Assembly (NCBI GenBank): GCA_029891345.1
Contig: CM057009.1
Span: forward strand, 296,199,966-296,263,965
Length of the DNA: 64,000 nucleotides
From: Dryococelus australis
Lineage: Eukaryota > Arthropoda > Insecta > Phasmatodea > Phasmatidae
Direction of reading: 5' to 3'
In this document: positions 12,422-24,865 of the stretch, piece by piece
Numbering within the stretch: position 1 is the stretch's first letter
Layout of the letters: each line of letters opens with the position of its first letter
The notes under the pieces: generated by a model
Told to the model about the DNA's origin: nothing
The model's database searches: none
Seen by the model: the letters and a program-made list of their open reading frames with translations, nothing else
Program-made: the position numbers and the translations under genes

Positions 12422-13373
12422 GGGCCAGTTTCACCACTTAATCATTTAACTTGGCTTAACTAAACAAAGGTAAAATTTTAACTCTTCAGTTACCGGCATT
12501 TAAAGTTGGTGCATTTCACCACACACATCTAGCAGATAATTAAACACGTGTAGTAAATCTAAGTTAAGTGACCGACGTTTGAAGAAAATGGTACATCTAG
12601 AAGGCGGTGCCAAGGATTTTGTCCACTGATATATGGAATGTGAGTGGTGTTGTCTTTGGAATCCTGGCATATAATAAATATGTAACTTTTTTTTATAAAA
12701 TATAACAGGACAAGTTAAGTCAGTGAATGGAAAATTGCAACAAGTTTGAATAATAATTTCTGCAGATGTAATAAAATCCTAATTAGCATAATAACATGAT
12801 TTCTCATGAATCCATCAACATCGCCTATATTTTCATTTTCCCCGTGCATCAAATAGTTTATTATAACTGCCATATTTAGATAAACTAGCAAATCACACCA
12901 ACAAACAATAGAATTAGACTTCATATAAATGAATAAAACACAAACACCATTTTAATATAGCATAATAATTTTACATAAGATACAGAATATTCAACATTAA
13001 TTTAATATTAAAATAGTTTGTGAAATGTATATTTTGTATAGCCAATCTAACTTACATGTTTCATATGTATTAATATAACAAATATCAAAGAAATCTACAT
13101 CACAGGAACTGAAATTAATATTGTAATCACAACGAAGGCGTCTGTCAAATTAGTTTCTCGTAACCTTTGAAGTATCATAATACATTTTGTGGCCATGTTT
13201 CTATCGTAAGCTAAATTTAAGAAGTTAAATGGCCGAAAATGGGCATTTAAACTTAAACACGGGTAAGTTAAAGTTAACCACGTTTTGACAGTGGTGAAAT
13301 GCAGTCTACCAGTAATCTTAGTTAATTTGTTCTTAAACTCGGCTTAGTACAACTTGTGTGGTGAAACTGGCCC
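12422..13373. mobile_element. Harbinger-like MITE (GGGCCAGTTTCACCAC ends)
   Basis: Begins GGGCCAGTTTCACCAC and ends with its exact inverse GTGGTGAAACTGGCCC. Subterminal regions carry further inverted similarity (TTTCACCAC repeated inside both ends, with degenerate AACTTAAGT-like motifs). Flanks are TAA on the left and TGA on the right, compatible with a decayed 3-bp TNA duplication of PIF/Harbinger type. The 952-bp body has no transposase frame. The GGGCCRGTTTCACCA terminus is widespread among insect MITEs. It lies in the last identified NIT2 intron. Confidence 0.72.
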
Positions 13374-13376
13374 TGA

Positions 13377-14758
13377 GAGTTTAATGTAGCCCATTTGCAC
13401 TTGAAATCATAGCAAAGTGACAAACTCGGCTTTTCTTAGCCATAAATGTTATGATAAAATTAATTGAATAAAGCATTTTTTATTTACTATATTGTCCAAA
13501 TAGTCTGTGTTTCAGTATACAAGAATAAGCAGAATCAGAATGATTTTTAAAATCTTTATTGTTAAGATGGTTTGGTTTGTTAAAAAATAAAGATAAAAAG
13601 AAGAGAGAAACGTGAGGCATTTGTTAACTCATGATGGCTGTACTGTATTTTTAATCCACATATAGCAATTTATATAAATCTCTGTCATTCAATGCATAAA
13701 TGGTATTTTCAAAAATGATTAAAATAAAAATTTCCATGGTTGAAGACTTTGATCTTTTCATAATCTACCTTGAACCAACTATTATTTTATACCGACAGAG
13801 TTAAATAGTAGGGACATTTTTACTGTCTTTTTTTAATCACATTGTGTGCTCTAATGGGGGTTTAATGGCCTTAGCCTCATTTCAGCATCACTTACACACA
13901 CACCTGCAACAACATCAAGCAGATAACTGTGAGGTTACATTAACGCAGTCACGTCCATCAGAGCTCAATGCAATCTGTATGTGCAGTGCACTCCTTTCCA
14001 CTAAGGAAACGTCAAACTGAAGCTGAGAAGAGCAAATACCATGAAATTAAATTGCAGAGATTGAGGCAATCATTTTCTGTGGCATTCAAATACTAACACT
14101 AGCACAATGAGCAGCACATCTTTTACCAGTGTAATCTCACTCCAAAAAGAAGGCACATATGGGCACTTTTGACCACTGTCTCTCTCAAATCAGTGGCATC
14201 TCGCAGGATATTTTAGTACACCAAACAAACCATACTCCACCGGAGCAAGTTCTGAACTGTAGGGAGAATGATCCAGTATCACGAAACCCGGTTTCAGGAG
14301 TGTCGGTGTGAGCACATGCTATCATGCAACAACAAAACACCTTTCAACAATAGGCCTCACATTTGGTTCAAATGACAGACTTCAGCTTGTCACTATGCAT
14401 CTCATTATATGTGCACTGTTTTCTGTGGAGCCCTTCTCCATACAATGTTCCTATATCGGCCCTTGTGAATTTCCAAAGAGTTTGAGCCTTACTCCTCTTG
14501 TTGCTATCTCACCCAGTGGTAATTCTCAGGTATAGAAATGTGCTACCACTGATAAATAAGAATTTGAGACATTGAAATGTTTAATAAAAAAAATGACCTA
14601 GCAGATTAAAGGTTATCATCATGTGTTCGGCATAATAAAGGATGGAATTGTCTGATCTTCTGATAACAGTGAATCCCCACTATCTCCAAATGAGTCTGAC
14701 CATTGCTGCCATTCCATGACACTTATGTAATTTCTCAGCTCCTGCATGTATGGTGTTA

Positions 14759-14763
<5 letters not shown>
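13377..14763. other. NIT2 intron, nothing recognised
   Basis: AT-rich DNA with no convincing terminal repeats, coding sequence or SINE. The missing left end of the piggyBac element at 15.1-15.8 kb would be expected in or beyond this stretch, but no TTAA-CCC terminus was seen. Confidence 0.4.

Positions 14764-14840
<77 letters not shown>
14764..14840. repeat. Compound microsatellite (TA)n(AC)n
   Basis: About 18 TA units followed directly by 20 AC units. Open frames across it (runs of Tyr-Ile or Cys-Val) are artefacts of the repeat. Confidence 0.97.
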
Positions 14841-14844
<4 letters not shown>

Positions 14845-15116
14845 AGCAGTCTCAGGTATCAGACTGTTGATATACAGCTTGTGCGCTAGTAGTATCTGAT
14901 TGTTTTCAAAAACTGGGCACCAACAACTGAAAGATGGTTATTAACAAATACACCATGAAATACTTCTGAGCATATCAATGTCATGATAATAAGCAGTTCA
15001 ATTTTTGTACCCTATCTTAACAAAGGAAATTTTTTTTTACACACAATAAGCACACAATTTCGACCCTTTTCCAGAACCAGTTAGAATATAAAACTGCAGC
15101 CTGTGGTACAGTCAAG

Positions 15117-15702
15117 GCAAAAAGAAAATGTACGACAAAATTTACCCAGAAAGCGACATGACAAGTGTGATGTACACATGCTTTCAAAAATACACAAAAA
15201 TTGAAATAAAAGAGACAAACAAAAGTGGTGAGCTTGTCCAGAAACTTATCACTGTTTATGACTACAACAAAAACTTAGGTGTTGTTGACAAGTCTAGCAT
15301 GCAGATGGTTTTATGGACAGTACTCGTAAATCACTCAAATGCTACGAGAAATACTATCGACATGATATGTATAATTGATGTTCTTTATACAAAAGCAAGA
15401 CTGGTAAAAATTAAGCTATTTGACTAAAGGCTAAGTCTGTTCAGCACAACATGCATAGCCACAAAACATGGATGCCCTACAACAGAGATCCCTGCTGGAA
15501 TTGCAGACCCCCTACGACTGACTACCAGACACTTCCCGGAACCTGTACTATCAACTTCTACAAAAATACTCCTCATAGGCAATGCTATATGTGTAAACAT
15601 GGTGCAAAAATACTTAGAATAGAAAAGATACTTACTGGATGTGTGCAGTGCGTAATGTTGGGCTATGTGTTTTTCCATTTTTCAGAGATTTCTACAAGTT
15701 AG
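15117..15702 (+). pseudogene. piggyBac transposase, C-terminal remnant
   Basis: An open frame to 15427 contains YDYNKNLGVVDKSS, matching the piggyBac block around the last catalytic aspartate (family: DYN..MGGVD..D). It is followed, after stops and a frame change, by a cysteine-rich segment (RQCYMCKHG and GCVQC) corresponding to the C-terminal zinc-finger-like domain. The N-terminal two thirds and the first catalytic aspartates are absent. A piggyBac-type right terminus follows at 15789-15812. The element is a 5'-truncated wreck in a NIT2 intron. The family call rests on motif order plus the TTAA end. Confidence 0.6.
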
Positions 15703-15788
15703 AAAACTGTTTATAGCACAATTTTAATATATAAAAATTACTCACAAAAAAATTAAAAACCATGCTGTGTTATATCATTACCTATAAA

Positions 15789-15812
15789 AAATATTATTCC
15801 CGGAAGGGTTAA
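15789..15812 (+). repeat. piggyBac right terminus with TTAA target site
   Basis: The sequence ATTCCCGGAAGGG is followed directly by TTAA at 15809-15812. In inverse orientation the element end reads CCCTTCCGGGAAT after TTAA, the signature of piggyBac-superfamily insertions. It lies about 90 bases beyond the transposase remnant, in the right orientation. Confidence 0.6.
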
Positions 15813-15975
15813 TAGTTTCTCTGTTATTAACATACAAAGAGTCTAAATGTTAATTTGGGACACCGTATTAAAAATTATTTCCACACTCATTAAATTTCAC
15901 ATACATTAGGGTGTATCTTTTTTATATTATTAAAGAGATTTTTTGCTGTGTCCTAAATGAAGTTACCTACAAGAG

Positions 15976-16230
15976 TTGTGTTGAGAGATTTTGGCTGCTC
16001 TTGACAATGAGGTCTTGAGAACTGATGAGGATGAAATGAGGTAAGAATGGAGCAGCCACAGAATGCATGGGTGGGGAAAATGGGAGATTGCCTAGAAAAC
16101 CAGCCGGCCAGCGGCATTGTCCAGCACAATTACCACTTGCAAATATCCGGGAGTGACCAGGCCGGGGACTGAACCTGATTCACATTGGTTGGGTGGCGAG
16201 CAGTCTAACCGCTAAGCCACTGCAGTCCCT
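15976..16230 (-). mobile_element. tRNA-derived SINE, family A (13-bp target duplication)
   Basis: Read on the minus strand, it starts with a tRNA-like head (gggactgcagtggctta...) containing a B-box-like GGTTCAGTCCCCG segment, then the family body and a tail near 15980. It is flanked by TTACCTACAAGAG (15963-15975) and TTACCTATAAGAG (16231-16243), a 13-bp duplication with one mismatch. It shares its whole length with copies at 31338-31594, 51789-52017 and 57656-57909. Confidence 0.88.
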
Positions 16231-16379
16231 TTACCTATAAGAGGTAGCCACTAATGCTATATATAAACATCCACACATACAAACTGATTTAGTTTCAGTA
16301 ACAAAGAATGAGGAAACATGAGCCTACAAAATACGATTACAGACCATATATCTACTATCATCACAGATATATATCATTA

Positions 16380-16610
16380 TAGGCTGTTCATGGTAAAGTG
16401 AACACTTTTGAGACCCTAATTACTTTTTCCTTTCTGCCATTTTTTAATCTTTTAACAACCTTTTTAAATACATAGTGCCATTAAGTAATAAACACAGCGT
16501 GTATATTCCCCACACTCGAAAGTTAACATCTAAGGCTAAAATAAAATATATTCAATATTATTTAAAATGAGAGGGCTTTCAAAAGCGCTTACTTTACCAT
16601 GAATATCCTA
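16380..16610. mobile_element. Mariner-type MITE, copy 1 of 3
   Basis: Terminal inverted repeats start TAGGCTGTTCATGGTAAAGT on the left and, reverse-complemented, TAGGATATTCATGGTAAAGT on the right. The left flank is TA and the right flank TT. Related copies with TA on both sides are at 33472-33709 and 49165-49583. No coding capacity. Confidence 0.8.
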
Positions 16611-17195
16611 TTATGATTTGAGAGTGTGGGTGATCTCTTAGCAAAGGTTTCCAATAAATTTACTATTGATATTCTCTGGTTCAGGATTGTACAAGTTAAA
16701 AACTCTGTTATAATTATGCATAAAAAGTGATCTCATTTTCTGAGGATAAAACTAAATTAAAATTCTGGGACCAATAGAGTAGCCAGATGTTTTTAGTTTA
16801 AGGCTAAAGAAACCCTATCTAACAATTACTCAATTTGGGAACAAAGAAAATGGATTATCAAAATAAATGATAATTATCTCACTGACACAACACTATTAAA
16901 ACAGACTGTTCTGATTACATGCTGCAGTGAGAAAAAAACTTTTTAAAGGTACATATTCACATGCATTGCCATGTTGAAGGTATTCTCTGATCACTCTCAC
17001 TTTCTCCTGTAGAAACTCCATCACTCCACTACCACCACCAACCTCATCTGGCAGACTGGGTCAACTCCACTTAGTGCCAGCCTACTGCCATCCAGTCTGA
17101 CCCTGCCCTTACTTCCACATTCTCACTATCTGTGATCATTCTGGACAACAAAACTTGAAATACATTTTCAGGATTTTATCTTTGAAATACTTTAC
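16611..17195. other. NIT2 intron next to the donor site, nothing recognised
   Basis: AT-rich intronic DNA with a C-rich, proline-like patch near 17000-17110. No repeat or exon was identified. Confidence 0.45.
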
Positions 17196-17364
17196 CTCGA
17201 TTTTTATAAACACGAGCCATTTCTTCAAAGCGAATGTCATAGCAGATTCCAATTCCTATTTTGCAAATGTCTGTGTTAAAAGTTGTAAATCTGTCCCCTG
17301 GACTAAGGACCTCTGACTCCTTGAACCTCACACCACCAGGAATATCTATGTCGAACAAGTGAAT
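17196..17364 (-). CDS. NIT2: Omega-amidase NIT2, catalytic-cysteine exon
   Basis: Reads [14 protein letters not shown], then [13 protein letters not shown], then [18 protein letters not shown] and KNR. The cysteine of GICYDIRF is the nitrilase nucleophile (Cys153 in human NIT2). HLFDIDIPG is the loop following the catalytic lysine. The acceptor is tgtgtag before ATTCAC; the donor is CGAG then gtaaag. It joins in phase 0 to the preceding exon, which ends with the lysine codon, and leaves one base of a glycine codon for the exon at 11454. All 56 codons are open and conserved, which argues that the gene is functional rather than a relic. Confidence 0.96.
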
Positions 17365-17990
17365 CTACACAAAATAAATTTTACAATCAGATATGTTAAC
17401 TCTCTCTGAATTATAAACGTTAATGCATCACAAACTCACAGAACACATCTGTTTTTCAATTATGGTTCATAATAACTTTCTATAAGTAATGACATAAAAT
17501 AAAAAATTATAAAAAAATCTGTATAAATAACTTACATAAGAGTTAGCAATCAGTTACGTAGCTTTCAGGTAATTAACTTAGGTTTAAATTAAATAGTTGT
17601 CAATTTGTAAACAAATTTGCTTACATGTGGAAGTTGACAGGCATTTGAGGATAATTTGCACATACAAAGTAACTTAATATTCATGTGTATTAAATTTGCG
17701 AATGTTTTTATATCTACCAAAGCATTACTTTCCATCACCAATGTTTCAGTTTAGTTATGGCCTTAGTTTTTGTTATTCTTACATCACGATAACTTCAAAT
17801 ACCAGATGAACCAAATTAATGTATATACTTTTTGATATTAAAAACAGAGAAGCTGTTGAAGACAATCTGATGGAACTGCATGTATTTAATGCTATATGGA
17901 CCAAGTTGCGTGGAGCAAGCACGTATAGCCATTCTGCTGTTGTCAGTTCTGTTTGCAGCTACGAGCAGCAGCACTACAATTACAGAGGAA
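17365..17990. other. NIT2 intron upstream of the cysteine exon
   Basis: AT-rich intronic sequence leading into the mariner-like remnant. The short frame at 17819-18019 is out of frame with that remnant and is not a gene. Confidence 0.4.
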
Positions 17991-18900
17991 ATGGCAGAGG
18001 TGACAAGATTTTCATTTGAGCAACATAAGTGGATTTTGAAAGGTTATTGGCAATGTGAGAACATGACTGAGGTGCAAAGACATCAGAGGACAGAATTTGA
18101 TACTATGCCACTGTCATGTGTAACAATGACACAATTGCATGATAAGTTTGAGAGGGATGGAACAGTGTGTGATATGAATAAATGTTTGTGTAGCAGGAAG
18201 AGAGACAATGGACAAAGGAAGTGTTAGGAGCGGGAGGAGGGGGGGGGGGGGGCTCTTTTGCACACATTCATATGTTCTCCCGGGAAGTCGAAGTCTGTAG
18301 AGCAAGCTGTGCATAGGTCAGGTGTCCACCACATTTTAAAACATGCAAAGTGGAGGCCCTACATTCCCACATTACTACTTGCTATGAATAAAGACAACCT
18401 AGATAAGCATGTTGAATTAAGTGGGTTTTGGTCTCATGAAAATCCCCACATTGCGGTACAGCAAGCAGTTAATTTTTTTCCTGAGTTAACTGTGCAGTGC
18501 AGAATGTCTGTCAGAAGACTTGTAAGGCCATTCTTCCGTGACAGAACTGTGACAGGCAAAAGTTATTGTACCATGTTGAAGGAAAACATTGTGCCAGCTG
18601 TTCACTAACTCTTCCCAGATAATGATTGCTTTTTCTAGGATGGTGCAGCTGTCACATTATCATCAAGACATACAGTCACTCCTGGATGAAACTTTTCTTG
18701 GGACATGGAAAGGTATAAAAGGAAGTGTTGAGTATCCACCCAGATCTCCAGATTTAATGCTGTTTAATTTTATCTGTGGGGAACTCTGAAGAACATTGTC
18801 TATGCCAAAAGTCACGTAAACTATAGTACATTCCCGATTGGAAGCAACTTATGAAAATCAACCTTTGAAAAAAACACTCTAGGCATAACATGTCACCTGT
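17991..18900 (+). pseudogene. Mariner-like transposase remnant, internally deleted
   Basis: Begins MAEVTRFSFEQHKWILKGYW, an N-terminal helix-turn-helix region common to a large insect mariner-like transposase group. It continues with TEVQRHQRTEFD and, after a poly-G tract (18239-18252) and frameshifts, AKWRPYIPTLL. The segment with the first catalytic aspartate is missing: WSHENPHIAVQQAVN joins directly after VELSGF. The C-terminal part has the block YPPRSPDLMLFNFI, equivalent to the WPPRSPDL region near the third catalytic residue. Several stops and frame changes make it inactive. Terminal inverted repeats were not found. Confidence 0.75.
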
Positions 18901-21900
18901 TTTTCAATTACCTGTATTCCACAAATATATAACACTGTGATTCTTTAGAGCACTGTATTATTGAATAAATAAACCTTTACCTTATTATCTTCTATAACTT
19001 GTAATATTTATTTCTTTTTTAAATATGAATTAACAAAAGTGAGTGTAGCGACGTGTTGGCAATGACTGGTAAGAAATAATTCACAGTTCAAATATTATTT
19101 TAACCTCTTTTTTTGTATACTATTTGTAAATTAAACGGTGCCTATCGAAATATTTAAATATTTTTGTAGCCCTGATGGCAACATATCTCATTTTTACAGT
19201 TTAAAATAACAGCGGAAAATATTGTGATTAGGCCGTAATGGTACTGTATTGTTTTATCAAGCGAGAAAGCAATTAAAAACTGTCTGCTGGCGAGGCTTGT
19301 CACACTCTTTCTCTTTCTTTGTATCTTTTACACTCTAGGAAATTTCACTTCGCTAGTTACGTAAGGAAATTATACATGTTTTCAATTGTGGTATATTTTA
19401 TACTTAGAAAAATTATGATTTTTGAATTTGAAATTTACAACTGAAAAGAGATTTTAATGTTTGAATACGTATTTTGATATGTTTAGATATGATGGCGGGG
19501 CAGTTACCTAGTGAAGTTGGCAGACGTGGCGAGCCATGACATCGCGTGTTGCTTTTTGCCAAACGAAACATAAATTATTCTTACTCCAAAAAATACTTCA
19601 AAAAACCACATCACGTTTGTAGAAGTTGTGTTTTTAAAACCTACCTAGGCAAGTTACGATGTTGTGATAAATCTGTGTTTCCATGGCAGTAATAAATATA
19701 CTGTGCCATGTGTTTCATTAATCATTGCGTCTGTGAAGTGGCGTACCTTTGTGCATCGTGGTCGATATGCTGGCCCTGTGTGTGCGTGATTTCAAATATT
19801 TCATTAGCACTATTTATATGCTTTAAATGTGAACTGTTTTAATGACGAAGTTATTTATTTACATCCACGTCTGTTTATTTATCACAACATTGTACCTTTG
19901 CCCTAAGGGGTTTGGAACACAGTCGTATAACGTAATTTGCCACAATCCCAAAAGAAAAATACTACGCCCAGCCTGATAAATTTCAATAAACCTAATAAAC
20001 AGTAAGTAGTAATACATAGAAATATGAGTGGAATAAAAGTTATCGCAGGCTTATTTGTGTGCATGTTCACCGCTATCTTTTAAAGTTTGTATGACAAAAA
20101 TGAGCAACACGAGAAGCGTGCTTGAGTTTAATGTGCCTTTTTCACTGGTTGTTCCTTCGTTTTAATATTTATTCCAACTGAGGCTGTCCTTTTAGAGAAA
20201 TGACCCAACACATATCAATAACAAAAGGATAATTACAATTAGTACAGCCCTTTACCTCGCAGTTGTAAAAAGTCTTAAACACAGTCGCGGCAAAATACTA
20301 ATGTGCATTACATGTATTGAGCTACGTCGTGGAAAACAAATATGTTAATGTAAAATAACCGTAAGAACTGTCTTCAATTCAGGCATTTTTAAAACGTCAT
20401 AAAGCTGTACTAAATAATGTTAGAGGGAAAAACTGTGAATATTACGGAATGGTTTTTGGAATATGACAGATTTCTTTGAAAAGCTGTAAACAGTAAACAA
20501 CACATTTGAAAGGTATAAAAGTAGAAGTCACATTTCAATGTTTATTTTTAGGTGTACCGAAAGTATACGAACATATGTACACACACAATGGAATGTAAAC
20601 TTGATTTTGACAGATGCTACATGGCACTCACATGGCAATGCTTGTTTACATTTGGCAGAAAGATACAAAACGGGCCTGCAAGTAGATATTTAGCAGGGCT
20701 CCGAGAAAGTTGCTTCCAATGGGAAATGGACTATAGATGACATAAGAAATGCATTTGTGACTACCTCTGAATCCACTCCCATGGAAACCATAGCTACTTT
20801 TTGTCATTCTGTTCTACAGCATTGCATAATGTCTTACTGCTAATGACTCATATTTTGAACATTTGTAACTGTTATTAATATTTGTACAAATCTAACATTG
20901 TTCTTATAGCACCAAATAAAAGCAGTCCCACTGTACCAAACAAATAATCTCAGAAACACAAGAAGCACTTTCAAAATATATATTTTCACATTAATATCAC
21001 AGCTCCTCTGTATGTCAACAATATTGATAGTTAAAACAACATTTACAATTGTATTTGAGAGCAGTTCTCTCTTAGAAATCACAAACACGAAAGTTAAAAA
21101 GGTATAGTACAAAATTGTTTCAGGTACATTGGACTACAGTGTCACTAGACTTTAAAGAGATTACCACAAAGTAAAATGTTAATGCCAGTAACCACACCAT
21201 TAAATCCTGGCAAAGCAATTATGAGAATACATTAACATCACATAACATAACGCTATCATGCAAGCATTGCATCAACGAAAAATTCTATACATATTTTTAA
21301 AATATAATATTGACATTGTTTTAAGAGAACCCCATAAAATTAATGCACAGACTTTCAATTAAGTGAGATTTCAAGCTTTACACAAAATTACAAATGTAAC
21401 AAGGGCAATCTCACCAAAAAGTTTATTTAAAAAAATATCATGGAGGGGCGCCGTCTGGCCTAATAAGCCTCCATTAAAAACTGACTGTAGAAGGAAACAT
21501 CATATTCTGACACGCAAAAGGTACGTCACTTATAAAGGAGGGCAGCTGTGTTTGCCCACTATAGCCTCACCTTTATAAAACCATAATAAAAACCATATCA
21601 AAAAGAACAATCAAGCTTATGGGCAATTAGTTACAAATTATCACAGCCCAATAATTAAAACTAAATATGCAAAACTCTTTAAAAACATTCATGATTCTGA
21701 ATTATAGGCCCCCATCGGACGAGTTGTGGGGCAATGTAGTACACATCAAACACACTACAGGGCAGCAAAGAAACACATTTAGAACATGTTAAAATATTAG
21801 GCAACACAGCATACCCAGAAATTAAATTACACCAAAATAATTTTAGAAAGGTGGGCCAAATCAGAATTTAGAATAATTACCAGACACTACTGCCTACCTT

Positions 21901-23280
21901 GGACTCACGAGTAGAATAAGAGTGGCAACATGTTTGTACACACTTTTATTAACTGCCAACCAATAGAAAAATTCATGAGAGGGAGAGCTGGAAAGGAATT
22001 AGTTGGAGAGATGAACTGACACGGAGAATGCCAAGTTTTTCGGAGCAAATGCAAATAGCAAGCGACGTGGCGGGCGTTGCACAAATAGATTGTCTTTAAT
22101 AATTTATCTGCTATTCCCATTCACAGAGTGCAAACAATTTGGGACTCTAAGTAGTTACTTTTAACAGCTAATTATGCACAAACTATGGGTCTGAAAAACT
22201 GATTTGATAAATAGTTTGACACATGTCTCTCCTGCGCATTGCACATGCACCCTCTACTTTTCGACTTTGCCCCATCATCGAGTAAATAATAGCATATTGG
22301 CAAATCCCGTGCCGGCAGGCAATGGATCTTGTGCCTACAGGGTTGATCCCAGTTCAGCGGACAGTTACAGACAAATTCCATTAGTCAGATTAATCTACAG
22401 ATAAATCCAGGTTCAACTTCAATTAGTCGGTGGCAAACTGCAATGCAGCAGAGGCTGTTGTGGACAAACATTTTGTGGTAGGTAGTAAAAAATGAAATTA
22501 CTTTGTGGTTTTTAATAAATAAAACATCACACCTTAAATTCTGAACTTTATTCTTCCAGTTCCTAAATAAAATATTGGATTGTTTGGTAAAAACAAGTTG
22601 CATCATCACACAATGACTGGTTAGTATGATTAACAGACACCTGATCTAAAGAGAAATAAAAATAGTTTCTATAGAAACTATATGACACAGTTGAAGTTAA
22701 TTCATCATTGGCAATTATCAACCAAGTAGCTTCTCTCTTCTTCCATGATATGGAAACATAACATTGGTGAAACAACAATGCAGCAAAACATTATATTATA
22801 AACATTGCATCACAAAATCATAAAATACCACTTGAACGTGCAGAGGGAAGACCTATCCAACTCAATATTTCTAGAAGTCAACAATAATTCTTTTCCTAGC
22901 CCATATTTTACTGAACGTTGGTTCGTTATATAGGTTTAATTCTTCAACTGGTTTGAAAAAATAATCACTACTTCCAAACAGATATGAAACTCACTGAAGT
23001 AGTTCAAGATGAAACTAAAATCCACTCCACACATTTCCATATGAATGTGATGTGTTCCAGACGTCCACGTATCCCTTGTGCCCGTTTGTACCACCGCAGA
23101 TATAACTACAACAGCAACACCCGACTGATCAACATTAGGTCGCGGTTCCGATCAGTGCAGGTCGACAAGAACGGCGTGTCTACACTTTTCTTACCGCTCT
23201 GCAACCTGTGGGCTGCGGGCCACCATATTTTTAATTTATTATGAGAGAGAGGTAACTCTTGTCATAAATGGACATATGAC
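18901..23280. other. NIT2 intron, 4.4 kb with no recognised gene
   Basis: No transposase motif, SINE or exon was identified. A CpG-containing patch at 19490-19760 (with an ATGGCGGGGCAG start that runs only 15 codons) is richer than its surroundings. A GC-richer stretch at 22250-22440 has tRNA-like or palindromic character that I could not resolve. The rest is AT-rich. Confidence 0.35.
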
Positions 23281-23292
23281 CTAAAAGGGTGT

Positions 23293-23658
23293 TTCCTGTG
23301 AAGTCACAACTGTTAGACTCAACAGCTATTAAAGGAAACACGGGGGTAAGCGGAGGGCTTTATCCTACGCATTTCCGATGTGCGTGATGTCAGCGGGCCT
23401 TGTGGCCAAACCCGGTGTGCTACATGGCCCCAAGAGGATTCAAAAGGTGGGGAATAATATTCTCGAAGCAAGTGTAAAGTGGCGAGTGTCTCCCTAGCAG
23501 CATTAATTAATGAGTGGTAATACAGCAAGTTTTGCCAGGTATTGCACCATAGTTTACTAGGCAAGCCACCCATTTTTCCATAGAGGGTTGAGAAAAACCC
23601 ACAAAAGACAGGCTAAAGCCACGCCCACAAAGGTGAAATACACCTGACTTCACAGGAA
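23293..23658. mobile_element. Putative short inverted-repeat element
   Basis: TTCCTGTGAAGTCA at 23293-23306 is perfectly inverted at 23645-23658. The enclosed 340 bp is GC-richer than the flanks and lacks a transposase. No target duplication was established, so this is a MITE candidate only. Confidence 0.5.
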
Positions 23659-23787
23659 GTGAAATACGAACACGTAATCCCATTATTCAAAGTATTTCAC
23701 TATCCCATATGAATGTGACGTTCACGGTATGTTCATTCTTTTAATTATGTAAATTTTGAAGCTATGTTTTTTTCATGTTTTGCATTT

Positions 23788-23823
23788 GGCAGCAGTCTTA
23801 CCAAGCTTGGCGAGGCTGCTGCC
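23788..23823. other. 36-bp near-perfect palindrome
   Basis: The arms GGCAGCAG and CTGCTGCC enclose a central CCAAGCTTGG. The two 18-base halves differ at three positions, all transitions. It lies in otherwise unannotated intronic DNA. It could form a stem as RNA or a cruciform as DNA; no function can be inferred. Confidence 0.6.
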
Positions 23824-24865
23824 ATCTTAAAGCAGTCCGACATCAGCACTTGAGCCAACCGGCAGGACAGGTGGTAAGCTCCTGCGTTACCCCGTTTGAC
23901 ACTTCAATTTAGGATATTATTTAAGACAATAGTTTAACGTAACACCGGAACCTTTTAACTTCCACATAGCCGAGGGGAGGCCTGACTTGCATCCTGAGGT
24001 AATATTCCAGGACTTCATGTGTACGGTGAAGTGTTCTGCACGTAACTATTCTCAATGCCCTCGCCTTACTTCACAGCAACGACCACCGGCAGGTCACGAG
24101 TGCCAGGTCCGCATTATCAAGGGTACGCTTTAGTTTGCAGAGTGACATTGGTTTGTACCCTTCAGTCAATGAAACTGTCATACTTTAAATAGGTGACTTT
24201 TACTGACATATACTCTCCTGAGTATCATCGGGCACTGAACCCTAATGCAGATTTATTCATCAGTGTGCTTTAGTGCAAAGTATTGCTTTATAGGGCCTGC
24301 CTCCCACAAGCAGAGTAACTTCAGTGTTTGTATCAGCCTGTGAAGTGGCTGACAATTTCATCCCTTAGTAAAGGATTTTGACAGAACTTTCGTAATGAAT
24401 TAATCATCAAACTAGACTCTCCTCAAATAGATAGTGGATCCAGAGATTGCCGCTGGCTGTCGGGCGTATGACCCTCAACAACATTGTTCTCTACCGAACG
24501 TGGCACCGGGCACACTCATCAACAGTTCCTGCCCCACACCTGTCATACCAGGCGGGGCTCGAACACAGCACGTCAAATGTAAAGCATCTCCAAATAAGTT
24601 GGTTGTTAATTTTACCTTAACTAACTACTATGCATAAAAGTTTTACTTTACAATGTAATACTTGGGTGTTTAAAAGCAAACAAATCAGATTACTTGATAG
24701 AAAAAAAACAATAGTTCAAGGAATTGCCCAAAAGTTCATAACATTGTAGTACAGCATTATAATAGTATAAAATATAGGATGCGCAATCCAAAAATCCAAC
24801 CATTTTTGGAGGCATTGGTGGAAGACCATCTCGAATACTCCAGTGTTTGGTAGCTGCACTCACTG
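23824..24865. other. NIT2 intron, GC-richer, nothing recognised
   Basis: About 1 kb with more CpG and higher GC than the surrounding intron, especially 23940-24130. No terminal repeats, coding frame or SINE could be identified. It may be an unrecognised repeat. Confidence 0.35.

Noticed and set aside
14619-14840. Open frames with Cys-Val or Tyr-Ile runs here and at 40137-40396, 52659-53089, and Pro/Ser-rich frames at 46107-46486
   Set aside because: They are translations of TA, GT/AC and GGGA simple repeats, open only because the repeats lack stops.
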